Notes: generated by a model not told the origin, from the sequence alone. A stretch of DNA of 64,000 nt from Halobacillus_B sp963739045 (GCA_963739045.1 CAVTYY010000005.1:806001-870000); one strand, 5' to 3'. Counted from the first letter of the stretch, positions 15,528 to 25,045 are shown. Numbers and translations: made by a program.

Positions 15528-17058
15528 AGTATTCGATACAACGCTTCGTGATGGAGAGCAGTCAGCAGGGGTGAACTTGAATCGCCTGGAAAAATTGGAA
15601 ATTGCTAAGCAGCTTGAACGTCTGGGTGTAGATATTATGGAAGCAGGATTTCCTGCTTCCTCCCAGGGGGATTTTGAAGCTGTCAAAGAGATCGCTGAAA
15701 CCGTGAGAGGTTGTTCAGTTACCGGATTAGCGCGTGCTCATAAGAAAGATATTGACATTGCTTGGGAAGCTCTTAAAGGCGGAGCAGAGCCAAGGCTGCA
15801 TATTTTTCTTGCTACATCTCCTATTCATATGACACACAAGTTGAAGAAGTCACCAGAAGAAGTGGTGGAAGCCGCTGTTGAAGCTGTTTCATACGCGAGA
15901 GAAAAATTCCCATACGTCCAATGGTCAGCGGAAGACGCTTGCCGCTCAGACTATGATTTTCTAGTTCATATTATTGAAAAAGTTATCGATGCTGGTGCTA
16001 CAGTGATCAACTTGCCTGATACCGTTGGCTATACTACACCAGATGAATACGGGAAGTTGTTCGAGTATGTGAAGCAGCATGTTCCAAATATTAACAAGGC
16101 GACCTTGTCGGCTCATTGTCATGACGATCTGGGGATGGCAGTCAGCAACTCACTTGCAGCAATTGAACATGGAGCTACTCAAATTGAAGGAACGATTAAC
16201 GGTATCGGTGAACGAGCCGGTAATGCAGCGCTTGAAGAAATTGCGGTTGCCTTGCAAATTCGACAAGACCGCTATGATTTTCAAACAAATATGGTGCTTA
16301 AAGAAATTAAACGAACAAGCGATCTTGTTAGTCGTTTGACTGGTATGATGGTGCCAGGTAATAAAGCAGTGGTAGGACGGAATGCATTCGCTCATGAATC
16401 CGGTATTCACCAGGACGGGGTGCTTAAAGAAACAACCACTTACGAAATTATCACACCAGCTATGGTTGGCATCGATTCCAACCGCATGGTTATTGGGAAA
16501 CATTCTGGCAGACACGCCTTTAAACAGAAAGCTGAAACGTTTGGATTTGAATTAACTGAATCGAAACTGAAAGAAGCATTTGAATCCTTTAAGAATTTGA
16601 CCGCGAAGAAAAAAGAAGTTACTGATGATGACTTGTTTGCCATCTTGACGGATACTCAGACCGCAAATGAAGATCAGCCTAAATACGAACTTAAGGCCTT
16701 CCAAGTTCAATATGGAAGTATTAATAAACCAACTGCTACTATTCTTCTTACCACACCAGATGGGGTGGAAGTAGAGAGAGCTAATACTGGAGAGGGCAGT
16801 GTGGAAGCCATTTACAATACTCTGGATGATCTAATTGACGAAGACGTACATCTTCAGGATTACCAGTTAAGTTCCATCGGCAGAGGCCGAGATGCTTTAG
16901 CAGAAGTTCATGTGCAATTGACTGTAAATGATCGGCAGGCGTCCGGTAGAGGTTCGGCTCAGGATGTGCTGGAAGCCTCTGCACAAGCCTTCCTTAATGC
17001 AGTAAATCGTACACTTTATACCTTTAACAAGCCACCAATTCAAAAAGCACAAGTATAA
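15514..17058 (+). CDS. leuA: 2-Isopropylmalate synthase
   Basis: A 514-residue enzyme that condenses acetyl-CoA with 2-oxoisovalerate, the committed step to leucine. The N-terminal TIM-barrel begins VKVFDTTLRDGEQSAGVNL and carries LSAHCHDDLGMAVSNSLAA for metal binding; the C-terminal LeuA dimer domain (about 390-510) binds leucine for feedback control. I start at ATG 15514 (MAHVKVF), the usual N-terminus, rather than ATG 15502. It overlaps the end of ilvC, so translation is probably coupled. Confidence 0.94.
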   Translation: MAHVKVFDTTLRDGEQSAGVNLNRLEKLEIAKQLERLGVDIMEAGFPASSQGDFEAVKEIAETVRGCSVTGLARAHKKDIDIAWEALKGGAEPRLHIFLATSPIHMTHKLKKSPEEVVEAAVEAVSYAREKFPYVQWSAEDACRSDYDFLVHIIEKVIDAGATVINLPDTVGYTTPDEYGKLFEYVKQHVPNINKATLSAHCHDDLGMAVSNSLAAIEHGATQIEGTINGIGERAGNAALEEIAVALQIRQDRYDFQTNMVLKEIKRTSDLVSRLTGMMVPGNKAVVGRNAFAHESGIHQDGVLKETTTYEIITPAMVGIDSNRMVIGKHSGRHAFKQKAETFGFELTESKLKEAFESFKNLTAKKKEVTDDDLFAILTDTQTANEDQPKYELKAFQVQYGSINKPTATILLTTPDGVEVERANTGEGSVEAIYNTLDDLIDEDVHLQDYQLSSIGRGRDALAEVHVQLTVNDRQASGRGSAQDVLEASAQAFLNAVNRTLYTFNKPPIQKAQV

Positions 17059-17073
17059 AGGAGGAGTAGGACA

Positions 17074-18180
17074 ATGAATAAGCACATCGTAATGCTGCCC
17101 GGTGACGGAATCGGCCAAGAAGTAACCAAAGCTGCTAAACAAGTACTTGAAGCAGTCGCAGAACGTTATAATCATACTTTCACTTTTGAAACGCATGAAA
17201 TTGGCGGGGCGGCCATTGACAGTCAAGGCACTCCTCTTCCAGAAGATACAGTGGCGGCGTGTAAGAAATCAGATGCCATTTTACTAGGAGCTGTTGGAGG
17301 ACCGAAATGGGACCAGCTTCCTGGGCATATGCGGCCAGAGAAAGGCTTGCTTGGAATTAGAAAGAAAATGGGTCTATTCGCAAATCTTCGCCCTATCAAG
17401 GGATTTAAACAATTACTGCATGCTTCTCCCCTGAAACCGGAAGTGGTGGAAGGCAGTGATTTGCTTATAGTTCGAGAGCTGACAGGTGGGTTATATTTCG
17501 GGGAACCCAGTGAACGCAGAAATAATGGCCAGGAGGTCGTTGACACTCTTGCCTACACGAGAAGTGAAATTGAAAGAATAGTCGATCAAGCTTTTCAAAG
17601 TGCCATGGTGCGAAGGAAACATTTAACTTCCGTAGATAAGGCAAATGTACTGGAATCAAGCCGCATGTGGCGTGAAGTCGTTGAAGAGAAGAAACACGAT
17701 TATCCGGAAGTCACCGTAGACCATATGCTAGTTGATGCAGCAGCGATGAAACTAATTACTAACCCTGCATCCTTCGATGTAATAGTAACCGAGAATATGT
17801 TCGGTGACATTTTGAGCGATGAAGCATCGGTATTGACCGGATCATTGGGAATGCTGCCTTCGGCGAGTATTCGCAGTGATGGTGTCGGTCTTTACGAACC
17901 CGTCCACGGTTCTGCTCCTGATATTGCTGGAGAAAATAAAGCGAATCCATTGGCGGCTATTTTATCTACAGCGATGATGCTTCGCCATTCCTTCCAGATG
18001 GAGGAAGAAGCGGATCAAGTGGAGACAGCTGTTCAGGAGGTACTGGCAGCTAAGTTCCACACAGCTGATCTTAGTCTTGAAAATGGTGTGAAAGTAAGTG
18101 GCAGTGAAATGGCTGCTAAAGTCATTGAACAGATTAGTTCCAATGATACGACAAAAAATATTATGCAATGTTATGCCTAA
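17074..18180 (+). CDS. leuB: 3-Isopropylmalate dehydrogenase
   Basis: A 368-residue NAD-dependent oxidative decarboxylase. Family motifs: LPGDGIGQEVTKAA, the substrate arginines in PEKGLLGIRKKMGLFANLRP and VRELTGGLYFG, and the NMFGDILSDEASVLTGSLGMLPSAS signature. AAAGGAGGAG precedes the ATG. Slightly longer at the C-terminus than average (NDTTKNIMQCYA tail), otherwise normal. Confidence 0.95.
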   Translation: MNKHIVMLPGDGIGQEVTKAAKQVLEAVAERYNHTFTFETHEIGGAAIDSQGTPLPEDTVAACKKSDAILLGAVGGPKWDQLPGHMRPEKGLLGIRKKMGLFANLRPIKGFKQLLHASPLKPEVVEGSDLLIVRELTGGLYFGEPSERRNNGQEVVDTLAYTRSEIERIVDQAFQSAMVRRKHLTSVDKANVLESSRMWREVVEEKKHDYPEVTVDHMLVDAAAMKLITNPASFDVIVTENMFGDILSDEASVLTGSLGMLPSASIRSDGVGLYEPVHGSAPDIAGENKANPLAAILSTAMMLRHSFQMEEEADQVETAVQEVLAAKFHTADLSLENGVKVSGSEMAAKVIEQISSNDTTKNIMQCYA

Positions 18181-18207
18181 GTCAAACCAAAAAGGAGTGG
18201 ATCCATC

Positions 18208-19627
18208 ATGAGTCAACCTAAAACAATTATTGAAAAGATTTGGGATCAACACGTTGTCCATGAAGAGGAGGGTAAGCCAAATCTCATTTACATTGACCTC
18301 CATTTGATCCATGAAGTTACTTCTCCACAGGCCTTTGAAGGTTTGCGGATTAGCGGCAGAAAAGTCAGGCGTCCAGAGAATACGTACGCTACGATGGATC
18401 ATAATGTCCCTACGATTCACCGACATGTGATTAAAGATGCCGTATCAAAAAAGCAAATGGAAACATTAAAAGAAAATTGTGAGGAATTTGGCATTCGTTT
18501 AGCTGATATTGATCACCCTGACCAAGGAATTGTCCATGTCATAGGGCCTGAATTGGGTCTGACCCAGCCGGGTAAAACCATCGTATGCGGAGACAGTCAC
18601 ACCTCTACCCATGGCGCCTTTCGGAGCTCTTGCATTTGGAATAGGCACAAGTGAAGTGGAACATGTACTTGCAACTCAATCCCTTTGGCAGGCGCCTCCG
18701 AAAACCCTTCAAGTGAAAGTGGACGGTGAATTAGGTACAGGGGTTACCGCTAAAGACCTTATTCTGGCCGTCATCGGTAAATACGGCGTACGGTTCGGCA
18801 CGGGCTATGTAGTGGAATATACAGGTGAAGCCATTCGAAATCTATCCATGGAAGAAAGAATGACCGTATGTAATATGTCTATAGAAGCTGGAGCGCGAGC
18901 GGGTCTAATCAGTCCGGACGAGACAACAATTGAGTATCTTCGCGGCAAGCGTCACGTACCTAAGGACAAGGAATTTGAAAAAGCCGCCGAGAACTGGTTA
19001 TCCCTCGCTACTGATGAAGGTGCAGTGTATGACGCGGCGGTCGAGATTAATGCCGCTGAAATCGAGCCGCAAGTGACTTGGGGAACGAATCCGTCTCATT
19101 GTGTTCCTATCGGCGGGCGTGTACCTGATCCTTCTGACCTCAGTGAAGATGAGGATCAAGACGGTGTACAAAGAGCAATTGAATACATGGGGCTTGAAGC
19201 CAATCAAGCGATTCAAGACATCCCGGTTGAACACGTCTTTATTGGTTCTTGTACCAATTCAAGATTAAGTGATCTTCGGAAAGCCGCAGAGATCGTCCAG
19301 GGTGGCCGCGTGCATAAAGATGTCACGGCCTTAGTGGTCCCAGGTTCTAAATCTGTGAAGGAAGCAGCCGAAGCTGAAGGGTTGGATACGATCTTCCTCA
19401 CGGCAGGGTTCGAGTGGAGAGACGCTGGGTGCAGCATGTGTCTGGCCATGAATGACGATGTCATCCCTCCAGGTGAACGCTGTGCTTCTACTTCAAACCG
19501 AAATTTCGAAGGCAGACAGGGAAATGGGGCCAGAACACATCTGGTGAGCCCGGAAATGGCAGCAGCTGCAGCTCTTGAAGGTTATTTTGTAGATGTCAGA
19601 AAATATGCAAGTGCAGTAGGAGGGTGA
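18208..19627 (+). pseudogene. leuC: 3-Isopropylmalate dehydratase large subunit, frameshifted
   Basis: LeuC is the iron-sulfur subunit of isopropylmalate isomerase and works with LeuD. The reading frame is broken: the 18208 frame runs to CGDSHTSTHGAF and then reads RSSCIWNRHK with a stop at 18654, while the correct continuation GALAFGIGTSEVEHVLATQ is in the next frame. Removing one T from the TTT at 18619-18621 restores a full protein of about 472 residues, the normal size. Cluster ligands in IGSCTNSRLSD and DAGCSMCLAMN are intact downstream. The intact operon around it makes a sequencing error plausible; a genuine mutation would cause leucine auxotrophy. Confidence 0.9.
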
Positions 19628-19631
19628 GGAA

Positions 19632-20210
19632 ATGGAACCTTTAGCACAGCATAAAGGTCTGGTTTATCCATTAAACCGAAGCAATGTTGATACGGATCAG
19701 ATTATTCCTAAACAATTTTTAAAACGAATTGAAAGACAAGGGTTTGGTCAGTTTCTATTTTACAACTGGCGCTTTTATGAAGACGGGACACCCAGAGAAG
19801 ATTTCACATTAAATAATTCCGTTTACAAAAATGCTTCCATTTTGGTAGGAGGAGAGAACTTTGGATGTGGCTCTTCTCGTGAGCATGCTCCGTGGGCCAT
19901 TCAGGATTTTGGTTTCAAAGTAGTGATCGCCCCGAGCTTTGCGGATATCTTTTACAATAATTGTTTCAAGAATGGTATCTTGCCAGTCCAATTAACGACA
20001 GCAGAAGTAAAGCAGCTGATGGAAAAAGCAGATCAGGATGCACTGGTACTTTACGTGAATCTTGAAGATCAAGTGGTTCAAGACGACCATGGGTTTAAAG
20101 CAGAATTCGAAGTCCAGCCTTATCATAAAGAAATGCTTCTTAATGGCTGGGATGAGATAGCTGTGACGCTAACCTATGAAGATAAAATTGATCAATTTGA
20201 AAATGCATAA
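19632..20210 (+). CDS. leuD: 3-Isopropylmalate dehydratase small subunit
   Basis: A 192-residue swivel-domain partner of LeuC. Motifs: NVDTDQIIPKQFLKRI near the N-terminus and FGCGSSREHAPWAIQDFGFKVVIA, the substrate-binding loop. It starts four bases after the leuC stop behind GGAGGGTGAGG. The length is a few residues under the usual 199. Nothing else is unusual. Confidence 0.95.
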   Translation: MEPLAQHKGLVYPLNRSNVDTDQIIPKQFLKRIERQGFGQFLFYNWRFYEDGTPREDFTLNNSVYKNASILVGGENFGCGSSREHAPWAIQDFGFKVVIAPSFADIFYNNCFKNGILPVQLTTAEVKQLMEKADQDALVLYVNLEDQVVQDDHGFKAEFEVQPYHKEMLLNGWDEIAVTLTYEDKIDQFENA

Positions 20211-21222
20211 AACAAAAGGGAGTGAAGACGTTGGGAATTTCTTAACGCTCGCAAAAGTAATGGATGCACATGAAAAATTAGCAGAGGTGGTTCACAGAAC
20301 CCCCTTGGAAACCTCAAAGACCTTTGATCAGTTAACCCATCAGCATGTGTATTTAAAAATGGAAAATCAACAAAGAACAGGAGCCTTTAAGGTACGCGGG
20401 GCTTCCTATAAAATCGCCCGGTTAACAGAGGAAGAAGCAGAGCGGGGAGTCATCGCCGCATCTGCCGGTAATCATGCACAAGGTGTTGCTCTAGCTGCAA
20501 CCAAGCGAGGGATTAAGTCTACCATCTTTATGCCTGAAGGAACCCCTAAAGCTAAAATCCAAGCAACTGAAGGATATGGAGCTGACATTGTGCTAACCGG
20601 TGAGTCCTTTCAGGAAGCCTATCAGGCAGCTAAAGCAGAGCAAAAGGTGAAGGGCGCTACGTTTGTTCATCCTTTCGATGATTTTGATGTGATGGCAGGG
20701 CAGGCAACCGTTGCAGTAGAAATGCTGGAGCAGCAGCCAGAGCTTGATACGTTAGTTGTACCCATTGGCGGAGGAGGTCTGATTAGCGGTGTAGCTTTTG
20801 CAGCAAAAAGTTTAAAACCGGAGATCCAAATTATCGGTGTGCAATCTGCAAAGGCATCCGCCACGTATAATGCTTTTTATAAAACCGGACCTCAAAAGTT
20901 ATCTTCTGTATCTACTATTGCAGATGGCATTGCTGTCAAAGAAAGAGGGAGATTAACCTTTCAGTGTATTCAGAAATATGTGGACCGTATTATAACTGTG
21001 GATGAGCATCATATTGCTAAAGCAATGCTGCAATTACTTGAAAGGGAGAAAACCCTTGTCGAAGGGGCTGGTGCTACGGCCCTGGGAGCGTTACTTGATG
21101 AAAAGTCTAACATTAAGAGTAATCATTGCGGCGTTATCTTAAGCGGAGGGAATATGGACCTTTCACGGCTGCCGTCGGTCCGCGAGCTAGCCACTCCTAA
21201 AAAAATTGTCATTGCGAAATGA
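20203..21222 (+). CDS. ilvA: Threonine dehydratase, catabolic-type length
   Basis: PLP-dependent threonine deaminase giving 2-oxobutyrate, the entry to isoleucine. PLP lysine is in RTGAFKVRGASYKIA; the glycine loop is PIGGGGLISGVAFA and ASAGNHAQGVA follows the family. The regulatory ACT-like C-terminus of long IlvA is absent, so it has the TdcB/short-IlvA length, ending near the catalytic domain. The start is uncertain: a good AAAGGGAGTG site (20215-20224) points to TTG 20231, which is out of frame, while in-frame ATGs at 20203 and 20260 have no ribosome site. A missing T in 20236-20240 would join them. Confidence 0.88.
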   Translation: MHKTKGSEDVGNFLTLAKVMDAHEKLAEVVHRTPLETSKTFDQLTHQHVYLKMENQQRTGAFKVRGASYKIARLTEEEAERGVIAASAGNHAQGVALAATKRGIKSTIFMPEGTPKAKIQATEGYGADIVLTGESFQEAYQAAKAEQKVKGATFVHPFDDFDVMAGQATVAVEMLEQQPELDTLVVPIGGGGLISGVAFAAKSLKPEIQIIGVQSAKASATYNAFYKTGPQKLSSVSTIADGIAVKERGRLTFQCIQKYVDRIITVDEHHIAKAMLQLLEREKTLVEGAGATALGALLDEKSNIKSNHCGVILSGGNMDLSRLPSVRELATPKKIVIAK

Positions 21223-21265
21223 AAGATACCGTGTCAGGCAGGAACAAAAAAATTTATTCACCAGC

Positions 21266-21302
21266 AAAACCGAACCATTATTTGACATTGGTTCGGTTTT
21301 GT
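21266..21302 (+). terminator. Terminator of the ilv-leu operon
   Basis: AAAACCGAACCA (21266-21277) pairs perfectly with TGGTTCGGTTTT (21289-21300). It lies 44 bases after the ilvA stop and ends the operon. Confidence 0.85.
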
Positions 21303-21549
21303 ATGTTTTGCCATAAACGAAGTCTTTCCGCAGTCAAGGACTTAGTAATGATCAGCATCCGTTGACCCTTCTAGTTTTGACCGAGTTTTATTTGAATATT
21401 ATAAACCTCGGTTCACTCATCAGGATGGATTCCATAAAAAAATTCGCGATTGGCTGGATATACATAATCAAGAGACATGAATTCACTTAGAAAACCGTGG
21501 AATATGCTATTATGGATAATGGAAATGTTGACAGAAGGAGAGATCAGCT
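21303..21549. other. Intergenic stretch upstream of dapF
   Basis: It must hold the dapF promoter; TTGACA-like and TATGCT elements occur near 21500-21515. A short frame ending at 21480 (reads FDRVLFEYYKPRFTHQDGF and on) looks slightly coding but has no start or family match. No other feature is seen. Confidence 0.4.
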
Positions 21550-22515
21550 ATGAATATTGAATATATTAAGTGCCATGGATCGGGAAATGATTTTATTCTA
21601 ATAGATGAAATAACTCATAGTTACACTTTTACAGAAGAGGAACGCAGAAAGATTTCTATCCTCCTCTGCGACCGGAGTACAGGCGTGGGGTCTGATGGAA
21701 TATTATTTGTGATGGAAAGTAAAAAGTCGGAAGCGCGTATGCGGATGTTCAACTCAGACGGGACAGAAGCGGAAATGTGCGGCAACGGACTTCGTTGTGT
21801 GGCCCGCCATATGATTGAACAACTTGGAAAGTCGGAAGTAGAGATAGAAACGGAGAAAGCAGTGCTCGCTGTCAGTCAGGTACCTCAAATCTTTGAAGGA
21901 ATCGATACATTTTCTGTTACCATTGAACCCGTTTCTTTTAAGGCAGATTCCCTGCCAATGAATGTGGAGCAGGAGGAAGCGATAGATATTGCGATTCCTG
22001 AGCTATCTAAGCAATTCACCTTTACCGCTTTGAGCGTACCTAATCCGCATATTGTCTCGATGGTGGAGAATTATGAACAAGAAGAGCTTGCTGCCATTGG
22101 TAAGAAAGCGAATGAACTTCTTGAGGTTTTCCCTAATGGAGTCAATGTTAGTTTTGTTAGAACAATAGCCAAAAATAAAATCTTTGTGGAAACCTATGAA
22201 CGCGGTGTTGGTTTAACTAATGCATGCGGGACAGCGATGTCTGCTTCCTCGATCGTATCCACGCTTCTCGGACCCAATGAATTGAATCAGCCGATTGTAG
22301 TCATCAATAAAGGCGGGTTGGTGAATTGTTTAGTAGAGAAGAATGAGGAGACTTATTCAATTCAACTGAGAGGTAATGGAACGAATGTTTATCAAGCAGC
22401 GGTTGAGGTAAATGTTGAAGAAGGGACATGGAAATATTCCAAACACCCTGAGTACAACCAGGACGAAAACGAAACTTACGAGAAACTAAAAAACTACGCA
22501 GCTTCGCAAAGCTAA
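21550..22515 (+). CDS. dapF: Diaminopimelate epimerase
   Basis: A 321-residue cofactor-independent epimerase that converts LL- to meso-diaminopimelate for lysine and peptidoglycan. The two catalytic cysteines are in EMCGNGLRCVARHM and NACGTAMSASS. It is about 40 residues longer than typical DapF; the extra length is the C-terminal tail after the second domain (WKYSKHPEYNQDENETYEKL). AGAAGGAGAGATC precedes the ATG. The yjbQ-like gene follows after 13 bases. Confidence 0.94.
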   Translation: MNIEYIKCHGSGNDFILIDEITHSYTFTEEERRKISILLCDRSTGVGSDGILFVMESKKSEARMRMFNSDGTEAEMCGNGLRCVARHMIEQLGKSEVEIETEKAVLAVSQVPQIFEGIDTFSVTIEPVSFKADSLPMNVEQEEAIDIAIPELSKQFTFTALSVPNPHIVSMVENYEQEELAAIGKKANELLEVFPNGVNVSFVRTIAKNKIFVETYERGVGLTNACGTAMSASSIVSTLLGPNELNQPIVVINKGGLVNCLVEKNEETYSIQLRGNGTNVYQAAVEVNVEEGTWKYSKHPEYNQDENETYEKLKNYAASQS

Positions 22516-22528
22516 AGGAGTTTTACAG

Positions 22529-22927
22529 ATGCTGAAAACATTTGAACTAAGAACCGATCATCATGACCAAATGATTGATGTAACCTCAGAAGTTGAGACA
22601 TGGATTAAGGAGCAAGGGGTACAAGATGGGATAGTCATCGTAACGACCCTGCATACGACAGCAGGACTGACCGTAAATGAAAATGCTGATCCTGATGTGA
22701 AAACAGATATGCTGCGCAGATTCTCTGAAGTTTATCCGTGGGAACACTCTAAGGATTTACACGGAGAAGGCAACACGGCAGCTCATATGAAAACAAGTAC
22801 CGTCGGCCATTCCCAAACCTTGATTATCGAACAAGGAAATCTACTGCTTGGAACGTGGCAGGGGTTATACTTCTGCGAGTTTGACGGACCAAGAAACCGT
22901 AAGTTTACGGCAAAGGTTATACAATAA
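22529..22927 (+). CDS. YjbQ/UPF0047 family protein
   Basis: A 132-residue YjbQ-family protein, annotated in many genomes as a secondary thiamine-phosphate synthase. Conserved segments: VTTLHTTAGLTVNEN, the HGEGNTAAHMKTSTVGHS loop with His residues, and GTWQGLYFCEFDGPRNRK. The length matches the family. The physiological role is unsettled. It is cotranscribed with dapF and ends at a bidirectional terminator. Confidence 0.92.
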   Translation: MLKTFELRTDHHDQMIDVTSEVETWIKEQGVQDGIVIVTTLHTTAGLTVNENADPDVKTDMLRRFSEVYPWEHSKDLHGEGNTAAHMKTSTVGHSQTLIIEQGNLLLGTWQGLYFCEFDGPRNRKFTAKVIQ

Positions 22928-22970
22928 GTAAAAAGCGGAGAATCACAAGATGTGGTTCTCCGCTTTTTAC
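22928..22970. terminator. Bidirectional terminator between yjbQ-like and YeeE/YedE genes
   Basis: A 15-bp perfect inverted repeat, GTAAAAAGCGGAGAA (22928-22942) with TTCTCCGCTTTTTAC (22956-22970). T-runs on both sides suit the two convergent genes. Confidence 0.88.
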
Positions 22971-22976
22971 ATGAAA

Positions 22977-24218
22977 TTAACAGATTGAATCTCTTGGATC
23001 GGGATTTTTCAACCCAAATAACGGACGTATAAACAAGGCAAGGAAAGTACCGCCTAGCGCCATAATCATCCATACCCAGCCGTGAAGGCTGAAGGATGCT
23101 ATGCCGCCGAAATAAGCACCAATGTTACATCCGAAGGCAAGACGAGCGCCATAGCCCATAAATGCACCACCAATGATAGAAGCAATGCCAATGCCTGGTT
23201 TTATTTTTCCTGGTTTAAAGTCCCCCTGAAAGGCCGCGGCAATGAATGCGCCTAGAATAATTCCAAAGTTCATTACACTAGTGGAATCAGCCAGGACAGT
23301 AGAATCTAGTGCTTCCGTATTTCCTTGCCAATATTGCCAGCTGGAGACATCGATACCGAAAAGCTGGATAAACTTAGAACCCCATAAAGCAAAAGCAGAA
23401 GTAATTCCCCACGGCTTTCCTCTTACAGAGAGGGTAAGTGCATTGAGTAACCCGAGGATCACAGCAGCTAACAGCAACGGCCATGCACCGCGCCAAAGTT
23501 TTTTCAAGCCGGATGTAGTCGCGAGCGGCTTCATTTTTGGCGGGTTTTTCTTCCTTGCAATTTTAACGGTTATGACATAGATCCCAATAAAGATGAGCAT
23601 TTGCAAGATCCAGCCGCCAAAATACCCGAGCCCTGTAGACGTAGCTAAGGAAATCGCAGGTAAAGAAGGCAGGTCACGCCAAAATCCGATCTGATAGGCA
23701 CCGAGGACCGAACCGCCTATAAATCCTAGTAAAGTAAGAAGCATAGAAGACTTTCCGCCTCCAACAGTATATAGAGTCCCGGAGGCACAGCCAGATCCCA
23801 TTTGCATGCCGATACCAAACATGAATGAACCAACGACCACACTCCATCCGACAGGGAAAACATAGCCTGCAGGTCCCTGACCAGTAAAGCTGAATCCAGT
23901 AGACAATATAATTGCAAATAACGTGGACGCCACTGCAAGCATTACCATGTGGGACTGTAATCCTTGCACATTTCCGACGGATAGAAGTCTTCTAAATGCT
24001 GACGTGAACCCGAAACGAGCATATAAGAGAGATAAACCAAAAGCGATCCCAATAATAAACAAGACTCCTTGAGTCAGCGTGCTCACAGTAACGATCGCGG
24101 CAAAGAGAATGAGCGAGACAACAATTCCAAGAATGACTAACGGCTTTTGAACTGGATTAAGTGTAGCTTTTACAGTGGAAGATTTTTGATTCCAGTTTTC
24201 AATTGCAGGTTGGGCCAT
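22977..24218 (-). CDS. YeeE/YedE family sulfur-compound transporter
   Basis: A 413-residue membrane protein with at least ten hydrophobic segments, of the YeeE/YedE (TsuA-like) family whose characterised members import thiosulfate. The conserved cysteine signatures are visible twice: GSGCASGTLYTVGGG and AFGCNIGAYFGGIASFSLHGW. The real start is ATG 24218 (MAQPAIENW), nine bases after AGGAGG; the 38 residues before it in the open frame have no ribosome site. It is monocistronic. With the CstR operon in the same window it suggests handling of environmental thiosulfate or persulfides. Confidence 0.88.
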   Translation of the reverse strand: MAQPAIENWNQKSSTVKATLNPVQKPLVILGIVVSLILFAAIVTVSTLTQGVLFIIGIAFGLSLLYARFGFTSAFRRLLSVGNVQGLQSHMVMLAVASTLFAIILSTGFSFTGQGPAGYVFPVGWSVVVGSFMFGIGMQMGSGCASGTLYTVGGGKSSMLLTLLGFIGGSVLGAYQIGFWRDLPSLPAISLATSTGLGYFGGWILQMLIFIGIYVITVKIARKKNPPKMKPLATTSGLKKLWRGAWPLLLAAVILGLLNALTLSVRGKPWGITSAFALWGSKFIQLFGIDVSSWQYWQGNTEALDSTVLADSTSVMNFGIILGAFIAAAFQGDFKPGKIKPGIGIASIIGGAFMGYGARLAFGCNIGAYFGGIASFSLHGWVWMIMALGGTFLALFIRPLFGLKNPDPRDSIC

Positions 24219-24417
24219 ATATTTATACCTCCTAAATCCGATTTGAATAGTAAGAATTAAGCTTGATTTATAGTAAAACATATTAAGCATCTTTGTAAAC
24301 TTTTTTGCATAGACTAAGTTAAGCCAGTCCACTATTTACAAAGATTTAACACTACAATAGAGGACAAGTTGGTAAACTAATCGTGTAGACAGGATTGCTA
24401 AAATTTAAGTTGGAGGG

Positions 24418-24531
24418 ATGTCTTATACCTGTTGTTTGCCTTATCTTCACTCGTTGGTTTTTCCATTCACGCATAAAATCAAATCGAAGAACAGCTTGGC
24501 GGACATCTGGCGCTCCTCCCCCTACATATAA
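24418..24531 (+). CDS. Putative 37-residue small protein
   Basis: A short frame with a strong ribosome site (TTGGAGGG at 24410-24417, close to ATG 24418), ending 11 bases before a textbook terminator. The product starts MSYTCCLPYLHSLVFPF and has an adjacent Cys pair, a hydrophobic first half and a basic second half (HKIKSKN). No family recognised. The SD lies almost against the ATG, so translation may be weak; the unit could also be a small RNA. Its position divergent from the YeeE/YedE gene is noted without further evidence. Confidence 0.4.
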   Translation: MSYTCCLPYLHSLVFPFTHKIKSKNSLADIWRSSPYI

Positions 24532-24542
24532 GAAACTGAAAG

Positions 24543-24575
24543 GCTGCTCTTCTCATGAGCAGCTTATTCTTTTTT
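24543..24575 (+). terminator. Terminator of a small transcript
   Basis: GCTGCTC (24543-24549) pairs with GAGCAGC (24557-24563) over a seven-base loop, followed by TTATTCTTTTTT. It shows that a plus-strand transcript ends here although no long gene precedes it. Confidence 0.8.
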
Positions 24576-24800
24576 CGTATGACTTTAAGGAATTTACATA
24601 ATCTAACCAATAGGACGAAGGAAGCGAATAGATAAATGCTCCTCTGTTTCATAGAGAGAAGAGATAACCTCTCACTCCCGTTTATTTATCGCGGAACCAG
24701 TATAGAGAAAGAATAATGATGTGAACTGAAAATGTAAGATTAACTAAAAAATGGACAGGGTAAATGAAAAGTAATCAATTGTTTAGGGATGGTGAATGAA

Positions 24801-25040
24801 ATGGCAGAAGCCAAAAAATCTTGGCATGTGATTTTCTTATTGGACAGCACTCGGATTGTGGCTCACGACTTGGAATTAAGTGAAGAAATGGATGCTCGGG
24901 AAGCTTCTGAATTTATCACGAAGCAGCTGGACAGAGGATCCTGGTGGTTCCTTGAGGATGGTGTGGCCATCCACACAGAGGGTGTAGAGTGCTTTTATTT
25001 AGATCGGTGTGCCAAACATACCCGCTTTTCTACCAGCTAA
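24801..25040 (+). CDS. Hypothetical small acidic protein
   Basis: A soluble protein of about 79 residues with no membrane segment, acidic, with two cysteines near the end (GVECFYLDRCAKH). No family recognised. AGGGATGGTG sits six bases upstream of ATG 24801 (MAEAKKSW), which I prefer to ATG 24789. It is a single gene ending at a strong bidirectional terminator. Between 24576 and 24800 nothing else is seen. Confidence 0.65.
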   Translation: MAEAKKSWHVIFLLDSTRIVAHDLELSEEMDAREASEFITKQLDRGSWWFLEDGVAIHTEGVECFYLDRCAKHTRFSTS

Positions 25041-25045
25041 TTGAA

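Noticed and set aside
21343..21480. Start-less frame before dapF
   Set aside because: Looks slightly coding but has no start, no ribosome site and no recognised family; kept only as a note.
24219..24332. N-terminal extension of the YeeE/YedE protein
   Set aside because: AGGAGG at the proper distance marks ATG 24218 instead; the extension has no ribosome site.
24395..24601. 68-codon frame overlapping the small unit at 24418
   Set aside because: It runs through the terminator hairpin and has no ribosome site; the 37-codon frame fits the signals better.
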